From a virus, in the IMG/VR virus record IMGVR_UViG_3300025889_001163, positions 1 through 20,774 of that record: a DNA stretch of 20,774 bases; one strand, given 5' to 3'. The position numbers were made by a program, and so were the translations under genes. The notes beneath the pieces are model-generated. The model saw only the letters and a program-made list of their open reading frames with translations. It did not search any database and had not been told where the DNA came from. Below are positions 7,302 through 12,852 of the stretch, in pieces. Numbering within the stretch: position 1 is the first letter of the stretch; every line of letters starts with the position of its first letter.

Positions 7302-7498
7302 TGGATCCATTCTCCTTTTTTTGATTTGCAATAGTGTGCCCAGACTATAGTATTTTTATATAACACTCTAGTTTTTTCTTTATTAACTTTTACTATTTCC
7401 ATAAATTTGTCATCACAATTTTGATCTTCATATAAAGTTACTGGTATACGTTCTACTTGTCCATTAACTAAATACAAAAACATAAATATTATTTTCAT
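7298..7498 (-). CDS. Small exported protein with VNGQ motif, paralogue of 6087-6299
   Basis: The start is set at 7498 (MKIIFMFLYLVNGQVERIPV) because AAGGA lies six bases upstream; the frame extends to a GTG at 7522 that has no such site. The 66-residue product has a hydrophobic start, then VNGQVERIPV, Cys at about 29, a Lys-rich middle, VLYKNTIVWAHYCKSKKG and a second Cys. The order and spacing match the plus-strand protein at 6087-6299 (VNGE ... C ... IVYQCIKS). A small exported disulfide protein is likely; function is unknown. It lies just after the terminator that closes the SSB gene, so it may have a separate promoter or depend on read-through. Confidence 0.62.
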   Translation of the reverse strand: MKIIFMFLYLVNGQVERIPVTLYEDQNCDDKFMEIVKVNKEKTRVLYKNTIVWAHYCKSKKGEWIQ

Positions 7499-7512
7499 AA
7501 AGTCCTTAAAGT

Positions 7513-7558
7513 AAAAAGGCACTACTACAGAGAAGAACCTTAATCTGTAGCAATGCCT
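7513..7558 (-). terminator. Intrinsic terminator after the SSB-like gene
   Basis: Arms AGGCA (7517-7521) and CTACAG (7525-7530) pair with CTGTAG (7545-7550) and TGCCT (7554-7558), separated by a 3x3 internal loop. Read on the minus strand, the hairpin is followed directly by five T residues (7517-7513). It lies 32-77 bases downstream of the SSB-like stop and 15 bases before the next gene, so it should reduce transcription from the nuclease/SSB pair into the small genes downstream. Confidence 0.72.
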
Positions 7559-7589
7559 AGCTTTCTAACTCGAGGGAGATAAGAAACTG

Positions 7590-8072
7590 TTAAAATGGTG
7601 GATCGTCTGATAGTATTTCTTCTACACTATTAGCTTTTGCATCTAATACTTTTCTTACCAGATTATCAATTTGTTGAAATTCTGATTCAGTTGGTATTTT
7701 GCCACCTGACATATAAGAACCTATAAGATTACTCATAGTCAATCTGTATTTTTCTGAAAATTGATCAACAACATTTCTAACTGATTGAACTCCAGTAGCA
7801 CTAACCATACTTGGTGCAGCACCAGAATTATCTGATACTTCACTTAAGCATTCTATTCTACTTGCAGTTTGATATTGTTTACCAGTTTTACTTGTTCTTA
7901 CTGGCTGTGCATCAATTTTAAGTCTTGCTCCCTTCGGCCATCTTGATGAGCCTAAAGCCTCACCATATATAGTCATATCACTACCATCGTCTTTGGTAAC
8001 GTAGACAGTAACTTGACCATCATCTTTCTCGAATGCTTTTTTAAATGAGCATTCAAACGTTTCATGTTCCAT
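7590..8072 (-). CDS. ssb: Probable single-stranded DNA-binding protein (acidic DDPPF tail)
   Basis: The start is placed at 8072 (MEHETFECSF) because AGGAG lies seven bases before it; a 16-residue longer form from 8120 lacks such a site. The product has 160 residues. The first ~75 are beta-rich with alternating charged and hydrophobic residues (QVTVYVTKDDGSDMTIYGEA, then ARLKIDAQPV and KTGKQYQTASRIE), compatible with an OB fold. A variable linker and a helical region follow. The last residues, EEILSDDPPF, match the acidic C-terminal tip of bacterial and phage SSBs (DDDIPF type), which recruits repair and replication proteins. It lies 61 nt downstream of the exonuclease gene, the classic pairing of recombination modules. 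The OB fold is inferred; the tail is directly visible. Confidence 0.62.
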   Translation of the reverse strand: MEHETFECSFKKAFEKDDGQVTVYVTKDDGSDMTIYGEALGSSRWPKGARLKIDAQPVRTSKTGKQYQTASRIECLSEVSDNSGAAPSMVSATGVQSVRNVVDQFSEKYRLTMSNLIGSYMSGGKIPTESEFQQIDNLVRKVLDAKANSVEEILSDDPPF

Positions 8073-8133
8073 GTTTGTTCTCCTATTTATTTGTTTTATT
8101 ATATTTCCAAATTTTTGCATTAGTTGTTATAGC

Positions 8134-8901
8134 CTATTTAAAAGCATTTTGCCAAACGTTTTTTGCATATATTCTAGATGGTTCATTATCTGATTTACCC
8201 CATCTAAAGTTATCCATAGTTAATGGAAACATTTTAACTATGTCCTCTTTTGTTTTAGCAATATCCAAGATATGTTCTATATGTTTCATAGCTTGTATAA
8301 TGGTCTCTAAATGACCCTCTCTGCCTTCCATATCTACGCTGTAAACGTCTTTGTACGAACAATAAAGCAATGCAGTCGGTTTATTGAAAAGGTCTTTGTA
8401 GAGGGCTTGTTGACGCAAATCAGCGTCTTTTGGGTACCATCTGCTATCAATAGCACCAGATTTAAGTCTTTTTATGTAAGCAGTAGCTTTAGTATCTATG
8501 ATTACATCTTTAAACTCAAAGTCAGTTTTACCTATAACATCATATTTTAAGCCATATTTCTCACCAGGTATTTGCTTTTCATTCTGATAAGAAACAATTT
8601 TACCAAATTGTGGTAGTTCTTTAACAAACTGATTAGCAATAATACCAGACCAAAGGCATTCGTCATCTGACTCATCACCTTCTAGTTTTAGGTATTCATT
8701 TTTTGCGTAATCTATGATAGCTTCTTCATCAGTGATTTGGTTTTGCAAAGCATGTTCTGCTGCAGCTTCAGCAGTACTGCCCATTATCATTCTGGCATTT
8801 GCTTTGGATTCAAAATCATACAAGTTATTGATAATCCAATAGGGTGGACTGTCAATAAAACTATTAGTTTTTGAAGCACTATGTCTATATTCAATGTTCA
8901 T
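8134..8901 (-). CDS. PD-(D/E)XK nuclease of the RecB/Cas4-like exonuclease group
   Basis: The start at 8901 (MNIEYRHSASKTNSFIDSPP) is preceded by AAGGAG at six bases; a 10-residue longer frame from 8931 lacks this. The product has 255 residues. The visible core motifs are G41-x-x-A-E-x-x-x-E-H50, GKTD at 124-127, IIDTKAT at 134-140 (D136, K138) and the Q-x-x-x-Y motif at 164-168 (QQALY). This full set is diagnostic of RecB/Cas4-family metal-dependent nucleases, which resect DNA ends. It is the first gene of the minus-strand block and is followed by the SSB-like gene, so the pair resembles a phage recombination or DNA-end processing unit. No annealase was recognised beside it. Cas4-type Cys clusters are absent. 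Confidence 0.86.
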   Translation of the reverse strand: MNIEYRHSASKTNSFIDSPPYWIINNLYDFESKANARMIMGSTAEAAAEHALQNQITDEEAIIDYAKNEYLKLEGDESDDECLWSGIIANQFVKELPQFGKIVSYQNEKQIPGEKYGLKYDVIGKTDFEFKDVIIDTKATAYIKRLKSGAIDSRWYPKDADLRQQALYKDLFNKPTALLYCSYKDVYSVDMEGREGHLETIIQAMKHIEHILDIAKTKEDIVKMFPLTMDNFRWGKSDNEPSRIYAKNVWQNAFK

Positions 8902-8913
8902 GTTTTTCTCCTT

Positions 8914-9222
8914 ATGGTTAATAATATTCAAAAGTATTGTAGTTTATCTTATAATGTATCATTAGATATATTAAAAGGTAAAAGAACTGTTGGTAATAGT
9001 AACGAATATAAAATATATAATTTATGTATTTTACTTTCTTGGCTATTGCACCCTACACAAGTGTATGGGTGTAAGAGCACTATTGCTCGTTTGCATAATT
9101 GTAATAAAAACAGAGTTTATAGATTAAATAATTTATATAATAAAAACAAAAAATTTAGATCTTTTGTTGATAATGCAATAGAAAATTATAAAGTATCTTA
9201 TGCGTCAGATAGAAAAACCTGA
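8914..9222 (+). CDS. Stand-alone DnaA domain IV-like DNA-binding protein
   Basis: Read from the ATG at 8914, the product has 102 residues. Its first part lines up without gaps with the C-terminal domain of bacterial DnaA. NNIQKYCSLSYNVSLDILKGKR corresponds to the stretch of E. coli DnaA that begins [20 protein letters not shown]. After a helix rich in Leu, STIARLHNCNKNRVYRL takes the place of the E-I-G ... R-D-H-T-T-V signature helix-turn-helix, but the R-D-H-T core has diverged to N-K-N-R. No AAA+ domain is present. The start is only 12 bases from the divergent nuclease start and lacks an obvious ribosome site; no later in-frame ATG fits. The end overlaps the next gene by 23 nt. The protein could bind DNA as a regulator or recruit host replication. 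This is an alignment by eye. Confidence 0.5.
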   Translation: MVNNIQKYCSLSYNVSLDILKGKRTVGNSNEYKIYNLCILLSWLLHPTQVYGCKSTIARLHNCNKNRVYRLNNLYNKNKKFRSFVDNAIENYKVSYASDRKT

Positions 9223-9700
9223 GTTAATATCTACAATTTTAGACAAACGTAAAGTATGGTTAAATATACGTGAGTCTCGTTTAATGTATATGTTTCATAG
9301 AAAGCTCATATCTATTGAAGAATATGAAGCTGGATCTAGGTATCGTCTTATGTGTGAACTTCAAGGTGGTGGAACTGGCAATGTTCTTAAAGAACGTATT
9401 GATGGTTCTAGCACAGACTTTATTACATCATCTCTTGGAGCTGCACTAGCAGTCAAAGATGTTGATGATGAAATAGGCAAAAGACTTTCTAATATTATGA
9501 AGTTGTTTTGTCATTATAATTTTGGTATCATTGAGATAGCACATATGTTAAGTATGTCAGAACGCAGAGCATCTAACAACGTACATGAAGGACTATCAAG
9601 TTTAGCAATTTATTATGGCTACAAAAAAGTGCACAATACTATCAGAGGACAAGGCACAAAGAATCAAAGACAAAGAGTACCTAAAGTGGGTAGCATCTAA
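9200..9700 (+). CDS. DUF6456-like helix-turn-helix DNA-binding protein (candidate late regulator)
   Basis: The product has 166 residues. The region from about 28 to 140 follows the DUF6456 type of proteobacterial HTH proteins. RLMYMFHRKLISIEEYEAGS is followed by RYR, then a glycine-rich loop, ALAVKDVDDEIGKRLSNIMK, and a sigma-region-4-like helix-turn-helix, GIIEIAHMLSMSERRASNNV, ending LAIYYGY. Such domains are found in alphaproteobacterial and phage proteins, where an antiterminator or activator role is often suspected. Its position in a short plus-strand regulatory operon fits a switch protein. It overlaps the DnaA-like gene by 23 nt and the HNH gene by 86 nt. The last 25 residues are basic and disordered and lie over the HNH start. 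HTH is likely; the exact family is moderately supported. Confidence 0.6.
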   Translation: MRQIEKPELISTILDKRKVWLNIRESRLMYMFHRKLISIEEYEAGSRYRLMCELQGGGTGNVLKERIDGSSTDFITSSLGAALAVKDVDDEIGKRLSNIMKLFCHYNFGIIEIAHMLSMSERRASNNVHEGLSSLAIYYGYKKVHNTIRGQGTKNQRQRVPKVGSI

Positions 9701-10037
9701 TCCTTGCATACTTTGCCAAGACACGAGATGTCAAGCTCATCATATTACTTTTGCTATGCCTAGAGGTTTCTCACAAAAAGTTGGAGATCAATATACTGTA
9801 CCTTTATGTTTTCCTCATCATCATCAATTACATACAAATGGTATGAGTGAAAAAGATTTTTGGATTAAATTAGACATAGATGCTATCGAAATATGTCGTA
9901 GATTTTATGACCATTACCACAATATGTGGAAAAATAAGAACTTTTTTTATGATGATTCTATGTTATGGCGTACTGTGTACGATGAACTTGTACCTAAGAT
10001 GCAAAATAACATTGATTTTTTAATGCAACCCAAATAA
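9615..10037 (+). CDS. HNH-type nuclease of the DUF968/Ref-like group
   Basis: The product has 140 residues. The motif row is clear: W25-V-A-S-N-P-C31-x-x-C34, AHH at 41-43, then G-x-x-Q-K-V-G-D, P-L-C65-x-x-HHH at 68-70, H73 and DFW at 81-83. The Cys pairs hold zinc and the His cluster forms the nicking site. The same order occurs in DUF968 and in the RecA-dependent nuclease Ref of phage P1, where it follows a W-x-x-x-x-P-C-x-x-C start. The ATG at 9615 gives an 86-nt overlap with the HTH gene and no better start is seen. A role in recombination, packaging-linked nicking or host DNA damage is possible; the neighbouring exonuclease/SSB unit favours recombination. The His-rich helix is unusually dense. 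Confidence 0.82.
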   Translation: MATKKCTILSEDKAQRIKDKEYLKWVASNPCILCQDTRCQAHHITFAMPRGFSQKVGDQYTVPLCFPHHHQLHTNGMSEKDFWIKLDIDAIEICRRFYDHYHNMWKNKNFFYDDSMLWRTVYDELVPKMQNNIDFLMQPK

Positions 10038-10071
10038 CTATCAGAGATATCCTCGCCAGAGGTACGTAAAT

Positions 10072-10356
10072 ATGACTAAGATTTTAAAGTTTCCAAAAAG
10101 CAAACAACCTTATTCAGAGACATTTCTTACTAATGTAAAGCCAGAAGCTATTGGTGATTTTATTAAAGGTCAAAATCCTAAAATGTCAGTTAGAGCTGCA
10201 GACGCAATGGCTCTTGCAATTATTTACAGTACATACTTACAGTTAGTATTTGATGAAGAAGGTCATGATGTACCTTCTAACATTATGGATGCATTAGAAG
10301 AAAATGATCATTCAACTTTTATATGGGCTGTAGATGACAAAAAAACGTTACATTAA
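10072..10356 (+). CDS. Small hypothetical protein (94 aa)
   Basis: The product has 94 residues. It has a basic start (MTKILKFPKSKQPYSETF), a helical middle with MSVRAADAMALAIIYSTYLQ, and an acidic end. It is separated from the HNH gene by 34 nt, where GAGG forms a candidate ribosome site about nine bases before the ATG. The 3' end overlaps the next gene by 23 nt. No domain is recognised. The Ala-rich helix could dimerise. Confidence 0.55.
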   Translation: MTKILKFPKSKQPYSETFLTNVKPEAIGDFIKGQNPKMSVRAADAMALAIIYSTYLQLVFDEEGHDVPSNIMDALEENDHSTFIWAVDDKKTLH

Positions 10357-10630
10357 AAAGAAAATATCTTTTTCTAAAGATTCTCATACTTTACCTTATG
10401 ACAAATACAGAGTTGAGTGGGTTGACTGTGTAAGTGATTCAGGTTGGGCTGAGAAAAAAGAATTTACTAATATGAAATTAGCTAATCCTGTTAACGAAGG
10501 TTGGCTGTTCTCTAAAGACAAACATTCTATTAAATTGTTTGCAGCATACATTGAAGAAGATGGATCTTATACTTATGGAGATCGTACTAATATTCCTACA
10601 TCTTGGATTGTAAAGATGACTAAAATTTAA
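10334..10630 (+). CDS. Small conserved phage protein with DS-GW ... GWL pattern
   Basis: The product has 98 residues. The pattern YRVEWVDCVSDSGWAEKKEF, then LANPVNEGWLFSKDKHSIKLF, and finally IPTSWIVKM is a known layout of small phage proteins (W-x-D ... S-G-W ... GWL ... I-P-x-x-x-I) that I have seen in many tailed phages but that has no assigned function. It is predicted beta-rich. It starts inside the preceding gene (23-nt overlap) and is the last gene before a convergent gap of 32 nt to the next minus-strand reading frame. Confidence 0.62.
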   Translation: MTKKRYIKKKISFSKDSHTLPYDKYRVEWVDCVSDSGWAEKKEFTNMKLANPVNEGWLFSKDKHSIKLFAAYIEEDGSYTYGDRTNIPTSWIVKMTKI

Positions 10631-10662
10631 TTGGCTTTGTTATTATTTAATAAAACTTTATA

Positions 10663-10776
10663 TTAAGCTGGTATAAATTTAATACGTTTACCACTTTTGT
10701 CGTAACCAATTAACAAGCCAGACAGTCTCCCATCTGGCTCTATCTTGGATAGGGGGATCCCATTAGTATGCTCCAC
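10663..10776 (-). CDS. Candidate small ORF in frame with, and just after, the 10786-11085 gene
   Basis: Directly after the TAA of the upstream minus-strand gene, the same frame continues with GAA TTC TTG GTG and then 36 codons to a TAA at 10663-10665. If started at the GTG it gives a 37-residue peptide with sections DGRLSGLLIGYDKSGKR and IKFIPA. This reads like a genuine compact domain, whereas random sequence here would be richer in Lys/Asn. The 5' half uses C- and G-ending codons unlike its neighbours. No good ribosome site precedes the GTG. It is either a small gene, a read-through extension of the upstream protein, or the remnant of a longer gene after a stop mutation. Confidence 0.4.
   Translation of the reverse strand: MEHTNGIPLSKIEPDGRLSGLLIGYDKSGKRIKFIPA
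10716..10739. terminator. Hairpin in the convergent gap (weak bidirectional terminator candidate)
   Basis: AGCCAGA (10716-10722) and TCTGGCT (10733-10739) form a perfect seven-base stem around a 10-nt loop. It lies between the convergent gene ends at 10630 and 10786, so a transcription stop is expected nearby. Neither side has a clear T-run, and it also lies inside the candidate reading frame at 10663-10776. It is therefore only a weak terminator candidate. Confidence 0.4.
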
Positions 10777-10785
10777 CAAGAATTC

Positions 10786-11085
10786 TTAAATACCTTTTGT
10801 AGAATACATATCATTAATATTATCAGAATCTTTTTGAGCTTCAGTTTTTAATGGATCTGTATATACTTCTTCTACTTTATCTATGCTGTGTTCTACAATA
10901 CGTTTACGTGTTGCAGTTATCTCAGCTTTAACATGATCTTTAGCATGTTCTAATACTTGGATTAACTTAGGAAAGTTTGTATGGTAAATACCATAAATAC
11001 TTAAATCGTTAATTGCTGTTGCTACTCTTTGTAGACCTCTTTGACGTTTTTCTAGTCTCAGAATCTCGCTGTCTGGCATTATCAT
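10786..11085 (-). CDS. Small hypothetical helical protein (99 aa)
   Basis: The product has 99 residues. It begins MIMPDSEILRLEKRQRGLQR and is mostly helical, with HAKDHVKAEITATRKRI in the middle and an acidic end MYSTKGI. AGGAG lies about ten bases before the first ATG, or 16 before the second (two residues later). Its first 77 bases overlap, in another frame, the small ORF at 11009-11173. The stop is followed in frame by a further open stretch (see 10663-10776). No domain is recognised. Confidence 0.55.
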   Translation of the reverse strand: MIMPDSEILRLEKRQRGLQRVATAINDLSIYGIYHTNFPKLIQVLEHAKDHVKAEITATRKRIVEHSIDKVEEVYTDPLKTEAQKDSDNINDMYSTKGI

Positions 11086-11173
11086 TATCTTCCATCTCCT
11101 TTATTTTACGTTTAAGTTTATCTATTTCTAATTGCTTTGCAGCAAGTACCATTTTAAGTGCTCGTTCATCCAT
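11009..11173 (-). CDS. Small coiled-coil protein with basic Ser/Lys tail
   Basis: A 54-residue frame starts at the ATG at 11173, overlapping the upstream stop by 8 nt (ATGGATGA). It reads MDERALKMVLAAKQLEIDK, continues with an LKRKIKEMED helix, and ends in a Ser/Lys/Arg-rich tail (RKTSKRSTKSSNSN). It fills an otherwise empty 80-nt space and is a single coiled-coil helix like the two genes upstream. The 77-nt overlap with the following gene is large but not unusual in this window. A weak GAGA lies upstream of the ATG. Confidence 0.45.
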   Translation of the reverse strand: MDERALKMVLAAKQLEIDKLKRKIKEMEDNDNARQRDSETRKTSKRSTKSSNSN

Positions 11174-11411
11174 GTGTTCTCATTTCTGTTAGATGTGTAT
11201 CTAACTGTTCGATTAATTGTTCATATTCTACAATCCATTCTTGCAAAATCAAGGAATGTTTATCATGTAGAAAACCACATTCAATAGCATTTCCAAGCAC
11301 AGCTACTGACTCTCTAGCATCAGATAACTGTTCTACCATTTTATCTATTTCATATTTTTTACCTCTATTATTAGAAATAGTTTCTAAATGTTCATCTTTT
11401 AGTTCTGTCAT
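11166..11411 (-). CDS. Small hypothetical helical protein (81 aa)
   Basis: The product has 81 residues. It starts MTELKDEHLETISNNRGKKY and consists of two charged helices (MVEQLSDARESVAVLGNAI and LQEWIVEYEQLIEQLDTHL). AAGGAG lies about five bases upstream, and the start is joined to the previous gene by ATGA (11408-11411). Probably a small coiled-coil or hairpin protein; no family is recognised. Confidence 0.6.
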   Translation of the reverse strand: MTELKDEHLETISNNRGKKYEIDKMVEQLSDARESVAVLGNAIECGFLHDKHSLILQEWIVEYEQLIEQLDTHLTEMRTHG

Positions 11412-11647
11412 TTTACTCCTTTTTCATCAGCAGGTATTTCTACATCTGGTCTGCGTTGGTTTAATCTATCAACTTCTTTGTTAATAGCATTCTTAACATT
11501 TTCGTATCTTAATTGTGTAAGTTGATGTTCTTCACGTTCTAAATCTAAATCTTTACGAAGTTGTAATATTTCTTGTAAAGACTTTTTTAGTTTTGCTCTA
11601 AGCTCATCTATTAGCTCATGCAGCTTCATTGCTTCTTTTTCTGTCAT
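11408..11647 (-). CDS. Coiled-coil protein (79 aa)
   Basis: The product has 79 residues and is almost entirely one long heptad helix: LHELIDELRAKLKKSLQEIL, then LRKDLDLEREEHQLTQLRY and a basic region. It ends RRPDVEIPADEKGVK. The start overlaps the previous gene by 32 nt; an internal Met (MKLHELID) is a possible alternative start. The ATGA at its end couples it to the next gene. Function unknown; probably a dimeric adaptor. Confidence 0.6.
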   Translation of the reverse strand: MTEKEAMKLHELIDELRAKLKKSLQEILQLRKDLDLEREEHQLTQLRYENVKNAINKEVDRLNQRRPDVEIPADEKGVK

Positions 11648-11978
11648 TATTTACCTTTTTAATTATAGCTACATGACCTGCAATAAAATCGCCAGGCAAA
11701 CATTGTCTTTTTGTACGTTCTTGCCAATCATACCATGCTTTTGTAGCTTTTGTGTTTTTAACTATCACTGGTTTTAGTTTACTTTCTTCATCTATATACA
11801 TATCAAAAGATTTGTCTGATATATCTTTATCATATCCTTTGGTTATTTCAATCATATCAGTATTTAGATGTTTATACATATCTTGAAACGTTGGTTTATA
11901 GTTTAATATGTAAGAATCTGTGCCTGTTTCTGGCCCTGAATCTGTCCATATAGCTTTCCATATTATAAGTTTATACAT
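11616..11978 (-). CDS. Hypothetical protein, Trp-rich (120 aa)
   Basis: The product has 120 residues. It begins MYKLIIWKAIWTDSGPETGT, with a beta-rich N-terminus, a mixed middle and a Trp pair (KAWYDWQERTKRQCLPGDF), and a basic end. A GAGG ribosome site lies about six bases upstream, inside the end of the previous gene, whose TAA immediately precedes the ATG. It resembles no family I can name. The 3' end overlaps the coiled-coil gene by 32 nt. Confidence 0.6.
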   Translation of the reverse strand: MYKLIIWKAIWTDSGPETGTDSYILNYKPTFQDMYKHLNTDMIEITKGYDKDISDKSFDMYIDEESKLKPVIVKNTKATKAWYDWQERTKRQCLPGDFIAGHVAIIKKVNNDRKRSNEAA

Positions 11979-12152
11979 TTATACCTCGTCTATTGTTAAT
12001 ACATAATTAGTGTTATCTATTTTAAAAGATATATCTGCAGAAGAAGGTTCTGATATACTCATACCAGCACCTTGTACTTTTGCTTCTAATTTACTTTCTA
12101 AAAAATGTCTTATTGCATTTCTTAGTTCAAACATTTCTTTCATTTTATCCAT
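11979..12152 (-). CDS. Small hypothetical protein (57 aa)
   Basis: The start is set at 12152 (MDKMKEMFELRNAIRHFLES) because AAGGAG sits six bases before it; the frame extends upstream to a Met at 12176 that would place the ribosome site inside the gene. The 57-residue product has an N-terminal helix and two C-terminal strands ending YVLTIDEV. The upstream gene ends two bases before the ATG. It has no known relatives that I recognise. Confidence 0.6.
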   Translation of the reverse strand: MDKMKEMFELRNAIRHFLESKLEAKVQGAGMSISEPSSADISFKIDNTNYVLTIDEV

Positions 12153-12153
12153 A

Positions 12154-12384
12154 TTATTCTCCTTCATGTGGTTCAAAAGTAACTTCTACTTTTATATTTT
12201 TGCTATAATGATTATGCCAAGCAGTATCTAAATCTGATAATAAATTTATTAAACTTTTACTATCTATACATTCTTCTGATACTAAATGTTGTTTAATTGA
12301 AGTTGTTTTACTTTTTTTACCATTTTTATAATCATAATCGTATGACCATATTTTATAACTATCTATGTGCATTAGTTTATCCAT
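12154..12384 (-). CDS. Small hypothetical protein, Lys/Asp/Tyr-rich (76 aa)
   Basis: The product has 76 residues. It starts MDKLMHIDSYKIWSYDYDYK, continues NGKKSKTTSIKQHLVSEE and ends IKVEVTFEPHEGE. It is probably a small beta/alpha protein. The ATG overlaps the end of the 52-aa upstream ORF by 13 nt. Its 3' end carries the ribosome site of the next gene (GAA GGA GAA TAA). No function is recognised. Confidence 0.55.
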   Translation of the reverse strand: MDKLMHIDSYKIWSYDYDYKNGKKSKTTSIKQHLVSEECIDSKSLINLLSDLDTAWHNHYSKNIKVEVTFEPHEGE

Positions 12385-12530
12385 TTGGTTAATTGTTTGC
12401 TTACTAATTCTACGTATCTAAACCACTCTAGTATAAAGTTTCTACGTTTACCTTGACGTTCTTTAGTTACTTGTTTGATAGCTTTATTAGTTGCTTTGTC
12501 GAGTAAGTCTGTTTGTTCTTTAAGATTCAT
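12372..12530 (-). CDS. Small basic helical protein (52 aa)
   Basis: The frame starts at the ATG at 12530 and ends with TAA at 12372-12374. It reads MNLKEQTDLLDKATNKAIKQ, then VTKERQGKRRNFILEWF and RYVELVSKQLTKWIN. Overlaps of 11 nt with the gene upstream and 13 nt with the gene downstream, and the otherwise empty 135-nt space, support it. It is a basic helix with aromatic residues near the end, so peripheral membrane or nucleic-acid binding is possible. No clear ribosome site; coupling to the upstream gene is likely. Confidence 0.55.
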   Translation of the reverse strand: MNLKEQTDLLDKATNKAIKQVTKERQGKRRNFILEWFRYVELVSKQLTKWIN

Positions 12531-12804
12531 CTGCTATTACCTCATCGTTATCTATATCTAGTTTAATTTTAGCAATTTCTTTTGTGCTGCCAATTTGTGT
12601 ATAATCTTTAACATACGAACAAACTACATCTTTGCCATCTTGTGTTGCAATATCTACTTTATGATTTTCTAACCATATTTTAAATGCTTGATCTTTATCT
12701 TCAGCAAGTATTTGCCATTTAGTTGCATATGTTATTTCATATTCCATTTCGTAAACTTTTTTACCTACATCTTTTTCAAAGAAGTATAATGCTTCATCTA
12801 CCAT
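12520..12804 (-). CDS. Small hypothetical protein (94 aa)
   Basis: The product has 94 residues, beta-rich and acidic. It begins MVDEALYFFEKDVGKKVYEM and includes ATKWQILAEDKDQAFKIWLE, a strand-helix unit like that in the 60-aa protein at 6796-6978 (A-T-S-D-E-E-A-L-K). The end, DNDEVIADES, is strongly acidic. AAAGG lies about six bases before the ATG. This is the first gene after the hairpin at 12825-12852. Function unknown. Confidence 0.55.
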   Translation of the reverse strand: MVDEALYFFEKDVGKKVYEMEYEITYATKWQILAEDKDQAFKIWLENHKVDIATQDGKDVVCSYVKDYTQIGSTKEIAKIKLDIDNDEVIADES

Positions 12805-12824
12805 AATTACCTTTCTATTGGGTT

Positions 12825-12852
12825 AATGCCCAGTTACAAAGTACCGGGCATT
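12825..12852. terminator. Strong hairpin between two early genes (attenuator or terminator candidate)
   Basis: AATGCCC (12825-12831) pairs with GGGCATT (12846-12852), and the inner TAC/GTA can extend the stem around an AAA loop. It lies in the 62-nt gap between the minus-strand genes ending at 12867 and starting at 12804. There is no T-run after it on the minus strand. Attenuation, RNase processing or mRNA protection is as likely as termination. Confidence 0.5.

Noticed and set aside
7138-7350. Plus-strand frame opposite the 108-aa gene
   Set aside because: It runs antisense to a gene with a good ribosome site and ATGA coupling; hydrophobic content is the usual effect of reading Lys/Glu codons in reverse.
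8045-8550. Two plus-strand frames opposite the SSB-like and nuclease genes
   Set aside because: Antisense shadows of genes with clear motifs.
10048-10063. CCTC-GCCA-GAGG stem that might hide the ribosome site of the 94-aa gene
   Set aside because: Only four base pairs, not extendable; too weak to claim RBS control.
11158-11484. Plus-strand Ser/Cys-rich frame of 108 codons
   Set aside because: Antisense to three coupled minus-strand genes; composition is typical of reversed coiled-coil coding.
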